Positions 59,521-64,000 of a stretch of DNA of 64,000 bases are shown in pieces. The position numbers and the translations under genes are program-made. The stretch's first letter is position 1. Every line of letters starts with the position of its first letter. Location of the stretch: positions 6,696,001-6,760,000 of the forward strand of contig NZ_CP029192.1 in NCBI RefSeq assembly GCF_008642315.1, read 5' to 3'. This stretch comes from Streptomyces venezuelae. Lineage in GTDB: Bacteria > Actinomycetota > Actinomycetes > Streptomycetales > Streptomycetaceae. The notes under the pieces were generated by a model. It searched no databases and had not been told where the DNA came from. It saw only the letters and a list, made by a program, of their open reading frames with translations.

Positions 59521-60802
59521 CGGCGGCCGGATCGGGAACCGGGACGGGACGGGTCTCGGGCAGCAGCGCGAAGCAGCCGAGGCTCAGCAGCGCGACCCCC
59601 GTCAGATACGCGGCCACGCCCCACGGCGTCCCGTCCCCCTGCGCCGCCGCCGTCGCCACGATCGGGGTGAGCGCGCCGCCGACCACCCCGCCGAGGTTGT
59701 AGCCGACCGCGGCGCCCGTGCACCGCATCCGGGGCTCGTACAGCTCCGGCAGATACGCGCCGATCACCGCGAACATCGTGATGAACGCGAGCATCGCCAC
59801 CAGGAACCCGGTGAACATCAGCAACGGCTGCCCGGTCGAGAGCAGCGCGATCATCGGGAACATCCACAGGGCCGTCGCGGCGCACCCGAGCAGACACAAC
59901 GGCCGCCGCCCGTAACGGTCGCCCAGCACGGCGACCACCGGCGTCAGGGCGCCCTTCACCACGACCACCGCCATGATGCAGCCGAGCATGACGGTGCGGC
60001 TGACGCCGAGTTCCTCCACCCCGTACGAGAGCGACCAGGTCGTCACGGCGTAGAACACCGCGTATCCCACCGCGAGCGCGCCCGCCGTCAGGAGGACGAG
60101 GCGCCAGTGGCCGCGCACCACTTCGGCGAGCGGCACGCGCGCGTGCTCGCGCAGGCCGAGGAAGTCCGGGCTCTCGGCGAGCGAGCTGCGCAGCGCGAGG
60201 CCCACGGCCACGAGCAGCCCCGCGACCCAGAACGGCACCCGCCACCCCCAGGCCGCGAACTGGGCCTCGGTGAGCGTGGCGGACAGGGCCAGCATGATGC
60301 CGTTGGCGAGCAGGAACCCGACCGAGGGTCCGACCTGCGGGAAGCTCGCCCACAGCCCGCGCCGCTCGGCGGGCGCGTGCTCCGCGGTCAGCAGCACGGC
60401 ACCGCCCCACTCGCCGCCGAGCCCGAGCCCCTGCAGAAAGCGCAGGACGAGAAGGAGCACGGGTGCGGCGATCCCGATCGACTCGTACGTGGGGACGCAG
60501 CCGACGGCGACCGTGGCGACGCCGGTGAGGAGCAGCGACGCGACGAGGACGGGCCGCCGTCCGTGCCGGTCCCCGATGTGCCCGAAGAGGACGGACCCCA
60601 ACGGGCGCGCGACGAACCCCACTCCGAAGGTCGCGAAGGCGGCGAGGGTTCCGGCGAGCGGCGAGAAGGTCGGGAAGAACAGCGGCCCCAGGACCAGCGC
60701 CGCCGCCGTCCCGTAGATGAAGAAGTCGTAAAACTCGATGGCGGTCCCGGCGAGCGAGGCGGCCGCGAGACGCGGCAGTGAGGGTGGTGCGGTTCGGTGC
60801 AT
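59510..60802 (-). CDS. MHS-family MFS symporter
   Basis: 430 residues with 12 membrane helices. Metabolite:H+ symporter signatures are LAGTAIEFYDFFIYGTAAAL, FGHIGDRHGRRPVLV, LRFLQGLGLGGEWGGAVLL and GDRYGRRPLCLLG. Relatives carry shikimate, citrate, proline betaine or alpha-ketoglutarate. The neighbouring divergent aroQ makes a shikimate/quinate-type substrate worth considering, but only by position. Its 3' end overlaps the antiporter gene by 11 bases. Confidence 0.92.
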   Translation of the reverse strand: MHRTAPPSLPRLAAASLAGTAIEFYDFFIYGTAAALVLGPLFFPTFSPLAGTLAAFATFGVGFVARPLGSVLFGHIGDRHGRRPVLVASLLLTGVATVAVGCVPTYESIGIAAPVLLLVLRFLQGLGLGGEWGGAVLLTAEHAPAERRGLWASFPQVGPSVGFLLANGIMLALSATLTEAQFAAWGWRVPFWVAGLLVAVGLALRSSLAESPDFLGLREHARVPLAEVVRGHWRLVLLTAGALAVGYAVFYAVTTWSLSYGVEELGVSRTVMLGCIMAVVVVKGALTPVVAVLGDRYGRRPLCLLGCAATALWMFPMIALLSTGQPLLMFTGFLVAMLAFITMFAVIGAYLPELYEPRMRCTGAAVGYNLGGVVGGALTPIVATAAAQGDGTPWGVAAYLTGVALLSLGCFALLPETRPVPVPDPAAATG

Positions 60803-60901
60803 GCCGCGTCAACTACCCATAGTCACCAGTGGTAACGCTTGGCGATCGCGCCTGTCTCGTGCGGTCCCCCGCGCGCGTGGGGCGCGTGATAGACCTCCTT
60901 T

Positions 60902-61369
60902 ATGACGCGCAGCCTCGCCACCGCCCCGATCATGATTTTGAACGGCCCGAACCTGAACCTCCTCGGCCGTCGCCAGCCCGAGATCTACGGCACGGACACC
61001 CTCGCCGACGTCGAGGCCCTGTGCGCCAAGGCCGCCGCGGCGCACGGTGGGACCGTGGACCTGCGGCAGAGCAACCACGAGGGCGAGTTGGTCGACTGGA
61101 TCCACGAGGCGCGCGAGCACCACGTCGGCATCGTCATCAACCCCGCGGCCTACTCCCACACGTCCGTCGCGATCCTGGACGCCCTCAACACCTGTGACGG
61201 CATGCCCGTGTTGGAGGTGCACATCTCCAACATCCACCAGCGCGAGGCGTTCCGGCACCACAGCTACGTGTCGCTGCGCGCCGACGGCGTCATCGCGGGG
61301 TGCGGTGTGCAGGGGTACGCGTTCGCGGTGGAGCGGGTGGCGGCGCTGGTCGCCGCCGGCCAGGCGTGA
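60902..61369 (+). CDS. aroQ: Type II 3-dehydroquinate dehydratase
   Basis: 155 residues, standard for the dodecameric type II enzyme. Motifs are [19 protein letters not shown] with the catalytic Tyr-containing lid, [32 protein letters not shown] and [23 protein letters not shown] [16 protein letters not shown] with the catalytic His. It converts 3-dehydroquinate to 3-dehydroshikimate in aromatic amino-acid synthesis or quinate breakdown. No other shikimate genes are adjacent. Confidence 0.97.
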   Translation: MTRSLATAPIMILNGPNLNLLGRRQPEIYGTDTLADVEALCAKAAAAHGGTVDLRQSNHEGELVDWIHEAREHHVGIVINPAAYSHTSVAILDALNTCDGMPVLEVHISNIHQREAFRHHSYVSLRADGVIAGCGVQGYAFAVERVAALVAAGQA

Positions 61370-61385
61370 CGCGTACCCCTTCGGG

Positions 61386-62042
61386 TCACCAGCCCCGCGC
61401 GCGCCATTCGGCGAGGTGCGGCCGCTCGGCGCCGAGCGTCGTGTCGCCGCCGTGGCCTGGGTAGACCCACGTCTCGTCCGGCAGCGTCCCGAAGATCTTC
61501 GTCTCCACGTCATCGATGAGGCTGGCGAAGGCGTTCGGGTCCTTCCACGTGTTGCCGACGCCGCCCGGGAAGAGGCAGTCGCCGGTGAACACGTGCGGGT
61601 GGCCGTGCGGGTCGTCGTAGACCAGCGCGATCGAGCCCGGGGTGTGGCCCACCAGGTGCCGCGCGGTCAGCGTGACGCGGCCGACCGTGATCGTGTCGCC
61701 GTCGTCGACCAGGACGTCCGTCGGGACGGGGATGCCGGTGGCGTCCTCGCGGCCCGCGTAGGTCCGCGCCCGGGTGGCCCCGACGACGGCGGACAGGGCC
61801 TGCCAGTGGTCGCCGTGCTGATGCGTGGTGACGACGGACGCGATGCCGTCGTCACCGATCAGCGTCAGCAGTGTCTCGGCGTCGTTCGCCGCGTCGATCA
61901 GCAGCTGCTCGCCGGTGGCCCGGCAGCGCAACAGGTAGGCGTTGTTGTCCATCGGCCCGACCGCGACCTTCGAAATCATCAGGTCCGGCAGCTCGTGCAC
62001 ATCCGCGGGCCCGCCGACCTTCACCGCTCCGCTGTACGTCAT
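61386..62042 (-). CDS. MBL-fold metallo-hydrolase (glyoxalase II-like)
   Basis: 218 residues. Zinc-binding THQHGDHWQAL, HLVGHTPGSIALVYDD, FTGDCLFPGGVGNT and VYPGHGGDTTLG are complete. It probably hydrolyses a thioester; in actinobacteria such proteins are proposed to act on mycothiol adducts, and the gene upstream is a mycothiol-dependent type. A TAGGCT hexamer (minus strand, 62055-62050) seven bases before ATG 62042 predicts leaderless expression. Confidence 0.9.
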   Translation of the reverse strand: MTYSGAVKVGGPADVHELPDLMISKVAVGPMDNNAYLLRCRATGEQLLIDAANDAETLLTLIGDDGIASVVTTHQHGDHWQALSAVVGATRARTYAGREDATGIPVPTDVLVDDGDTITVGRVTLTARHLVGHTPGSIALVYDDPHGHPHVFTGDCLFPGGVGNTWKDPNAFASLIDDVETKIFGTLPDETWVYPGHGGDTTLGAERPHLAEWRARGW

Positions 62043-62049
62043 GTGCGCC

Positions 62050-62055
62050 AGCCTA
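62050..62055 (-). promoter_or_regulatory. -10 element of a leaderless promoter (MBL gene)
   Basis: TAGGCT on the minus strand, followed by 7 bases and ATG 62042. It overlaps the stop codon of the upstream gene. Confidence 0.5.
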
Positions 62056-62736
62056 TAGCGGGGGCAGAGCGGGCAGGAGGCCCCCTTCGGCCGTGAGCGC
62101 GGTGCCGTCGCGGCGGCCGGCCAGCCAGCCGACCACGTCGGGCGCGGACCCGGAGACGGTGACCTCGGGAGTGCCCTGCCTGCCGGTGTCCCACGCGTGC
62201 GTGCCGTCCGTGATCCGGGTGGGCGGGACGTCGGGGTTCCCCGAGAAACGTGCCGTCAGGAACGCGATCTCACGCTGCACGAACTCCGTCGGCAGATCTT
62301 CGAGCTCGTACCCGATGCCGAGGTCGACGTGGTGCAGCTCGACCTCGACCCAGCGCCGGAAGGGCACCCGCGCCGCCGAGTCCGTGACGCCGTTGCGCAG
62401 CTCCACGGTGCGGGACCAGTCGGCGGGCCGCTCGCCCTCCGCCAGGAAGCGGGCCCCGCTCTCGCGCACGTCCGCCAGCTGCGCGTCCAGCGGCCGCGGG
62501 GCGTCCCGCTCGATGTCCGCGTCCCGGGCCTGCGCACTCTCGTACATCGGCCGCCCGGCGAGGACGTTCACCAGGGCGTCCGCGTTCCGGGCGATGTGGG
62601 CGAGGACGTGTCCGCGGCTCCAGCCGGGGAGCCGTGACGGCTCGGCAGTCGAATCGTTGTTCAGTTTCGCCGCTGCGCTGAGCAGCCGGTCGGTCGCGTC
62701 ACGTACAGACGCCAGGTCGCGCACATGATCAATCAT
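62053..62736 (-). CDS. Maleylpyruvate-isomerase-family mycothiol-dependent enzyme
   Basis: 227 residues with a DinB-like four-helix N-terminal domain: LSAAAKLNNDSTAEPSRLPGW, SRGHVLAHIARNADALVNVL and RWVEVELHHVDLGIGYELED. The histidines of HVLAHIARN and ELHHVDL form the metal site. The C-terminal SCP2-like part ends GSAPDVVGWLAGRRDG. The family uses mycothiol, the actinobacterial thiol cofactor. The substrate is unknown. It has a predicted leaderless start. Confidence 0.92.
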   Translation of the reverse strand: MIDHVRDLASVRDATDRLLSAAAKLNNDSTAEPSRLPGWSRGHVLAHIARNADALVNVLAGRPMYESAQARDADIERDAPRPLDAQLADVRESGARFLAEGERPADWSRTVELRNGVTDSAARVPFRRWVEVELHHVDLGIGYELEDLPTEFVQREIAFLTARFSGNPDVPPTRITDGTHAWDTGRQGTPEVTVSGSAPDVVGWLAGRRDGTALTAEGGLLPALPPL

Positions 62737-62743
62737 GCGGTCG

Positions 62744-62749
62744 ACGATA
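62744..62749 (-). promoter_or_regulatory. -10 element of a leaderless promoter (mycothiol enzyme)
   Basis: TATCGT on the minus strand, followed by 7 bases and ATG 62736. Confidence 0.5.
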
Positions 62750-62887
62750 GCTGCGCCACACGTTCGGGTGAAGGGCTCTCAGGACGGCCGCAAATCGAAT
62801 ACGCGTGCTATATGGTCGAGGGCGGCATCGGGCATTCTTGAAGGTCCGGGTTTGTTGTGCATGTGGAACCAGGGAAGCGGCCCGGCG

Positions 62888-62910
62888 TTGTCAGTGGCTC
62901 GCCCTAGTCT
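62888..62910 (+). promoter_or_regulatory. RecA-NDp / PafBC-type DNA-damage promoter (uvrA)
   Basis: TTGTCAGTG (62888-62896), 8 bases, TAGTCT (62905-62910), an exact fit to TTGTCRGTG-N8-TANNNT. Transcription would start near 62917, giving a leader of about 50 bases with a Shine-Dalgarno. The rest of the 231-base gap 62737-62967 includes an AT-rich patch near 62803-62815 (GTGCTATATGG) that may be a second promoter; it holds no gene. Confidence 0.87.
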
Positions 62911-62967
62911 GTGAACGACGGGGGTTCTGCCCCCTGTCTCTTCTCTCAAGAAAGGTGCGGACCCGGC

Positions 62968-64000
62968 GTGGCCGACCGTCTCATCGTCCGTGGCGCGCGC
63001 GAGCACAATCTCAAGAACGTCTCGCTCGACCTCCCGCGCGACTCACTCATCGTTTTCACCGGACTCTCCGGGTCGGGCAAGTCCTCGCTCGCGTTCGACA
63101 CGATCTTCGCCGAGGGCCAGCGGCGGTACGTGGAGTCCCTCTCCTCGTACGCCCGGCAGTTCCTCGGCCAGATGGACAAGCCGGACGTCGACTTCATCGA
63201 GGGCCTCTCGCCCGCGGTATCCATCGACCAGAAGTCGACGTCGCGCAACCCGCGCTCCACGGTCGGCACGATCACCGAGGTGTACGACTACCTGCGCCTG
63301 CTCTTCGCGCGCATCGGCAAGCCGCACTGTCCCGAGTGCGGCCGCCCGATCTCGCGGCAGTCGCCGCAGGCCATCGTCGACAAGGTCCTGGAGCTGCCCG
63401 AGGGCAGCCGCTTCCAGGTCCTCTCGCCGCTGGTGCGCGAGCGCAAGGGCGAGTTCGTCGACCTCTTCGCCGACCTCCAGACGAAGGGGTACTCCCGCGC
63501 GCGGGTCGACGGACAGACGATCCAGCTCTCCGAGCCGCCCACGCTCAAGAAGCAGGAGAAGCACACCATCGAGGTCGTCGTCGACCGCCTCACGGTGAAG
63601 GACTCCGCCAAGCGCCGCCTGACCGACTCCGTGGAGACGGCCCTCGGCCTCTCCGGCGGCATGGTCGTGCTCGACTTCGTCGACCTCCCCGAGGACGACC
63701 CCGAGCGCGAGCGGATGTACTCGGAGCACCTCTACTGCCCGTACGACGACCTGTCCTTCGAAGAGCTGGAGCCCCGCTCCTTCTCCTTCAACTCGCCCTT
63801 CGGCGCCTGCCCGGACTGCACCGGCATCGGCACGCGCATGGAGGTCGACCCCGAGCTGATCGTCCCGGACGAGGACAAGTCCCTCGACGAGGGCGCCATC
63901 CACCCCTGGTCGCACGGCCACACCAAGGAGTACTTCGGCCGGCTCGTCGGAGCCCTCGCCGACGCCCTCGGCTTCTCCACCGACATGCCCTGGGCCGGAC
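62968..64000 (+). CDS. uvrA: Excinuclease ABC subunit A (5' part, runs off the window)
   Basis: The first 344 codons of about 1000, from GTG 62968 with AAGAAAGG 11 bases upstream. [20 protein letters not shown] leads to Walker [15 protein letters not shown] near residue 33. The UvrB-interaction start, GRPISRQ after the first zinc module CPECG, and a second cysteine pair CPDCTG near residue 286 are present. UvrA finds helix-distorting damage and loads UvrB. The frame is open to the window's last base. Confidence 0.97.
   Translation, partial: MADRLIVRGAREHNLKNVSLDLPRDSLIVFTGLSGSGKSSLAFDTIFAEGQRRYVESLSSYARQFLGQMDKPDVDFIEGLSPAVSIDQKSTSRNPRSTVGTITEVYDYLRLLFARIGKPHCPECGRPISRQSPQAIVDKVLELPEGSRFQVLSPLVRERKGEFVDLFADLQTKGYSRARVDGQTIQLSEPPTLKKQEKHTIEVVVDRLTVKDSAKRRLTDSVETALGLSGGMVVLDFVDLPEDDPERERMYSEHLYCPYDDLSFEELEPRSFSFNSPFGACPDCTGIGTRMEVDPELIVPDEDKSLDEGAIHPWSHGHTKEYFGRLVGALADALGFSTDMPWAG

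Noticed and set aside
62779..63006. A 75-residue minus-strand frame over the uvrA promoter
   Set aside because: It covers the damage promoter and the start of uvrA, and shows no domain or Shine-Dalgarno.

Overview
The window is a stretch of high-GC actinobacterial chromosome, almost certainly Streptomyces. Codon third positions are nearly all G or C. Genes are short, dense and carried on both strands. Several families are typical of the genus: DUF397, XRE-DUF5753 regulators, DUF574 methyltransferases, mycothiol-dependent enzymes and the widespread GCGCAGTTCCCCGCGC repeat. As far as I remember, the order uvrA ... uvrB ... coaE, rpsA matches the conserved Streptomyces core. I see no rRNA, tRNA, CRISPR array, insertion sequence or prophage.

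Layout. 1-6.7 kb: small membrane protein, DUF3068 protein, the helicase hrpB with a methyltransferase, and rpsA with a good vegetative promoter, a leader hairpin over its Shine-Dalgarno and a strong terminator. 6.7-13.5 kb: secreted beta-helix protein, PAC2 protein, coaE, small hypotheticals, an acyltransferase, a methyltransferase and an S4 RNA-binding protein whose tail runs into degenerate GC-rich repeats. 13.7-24.6 kb: M20 peptidase coupled to a YfcC-type transporter, family-5 uracil-DNA glycosylase, NarK-like transporter, proline iminopeptidase, GH6 protein, RidA-like protein, and a minus-strand run of secreted metallophosphatase, MFS transporter and TolB-like protein. 24.8-30 kb: a SNF2 helicase overlapping a SWIM zinc-finger protein. 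30-41 kb: DUF genes, a 2H phosphoesterase coupled to a nitrobindin-like protein, nuclease, amidohydrolase, P450, and an XRE/DUF397/methyltransferase cluster with a divergent anti-sigma-type ATPase. 41-50.9 kb: DUF2293, uridine-kinase-like, CBS, CorA, methyltransferase, psuG (frameshifted)-psuK, cupin, MFS, ogt, glycerophosphodiesterase. 51-64 kb: MHYT protein, uvrB, a TerD/TerC/antiporter group, MHS transporter, aroQ, metallo-hydrolase, mycothiol enzyme and the 5' part of uvrA.

The main result is regulatory. Four perfect copies of TTGTCAGTG-N8-TANNNT occur in the window. This is the RecA-independent (RecA-NDp, PafBC-type) DNA-damage promoter described in mycobacteria. The copies lie directly in front of uvrA, uvrB, ogt and the SNF2-SWIM operon, and nowhere else that I could find. 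They link four scattered loci, and the poorly characterised SNF2-SWIM pair in particular, into one predicted damage-response regulon. A second result is a yybP-ykoY (manganese) riboswitch ahead of the TerC gene. The 3' strand of its closing stem can instead pair perfectly with the terC Shine-Dalgarno, so a translational ON switch can be drawn. Many other genes start 6-8 bases after a TANNNT hexamer and are probably leaderless.

All functional names come from motif recognition by eye; no database search was possible.
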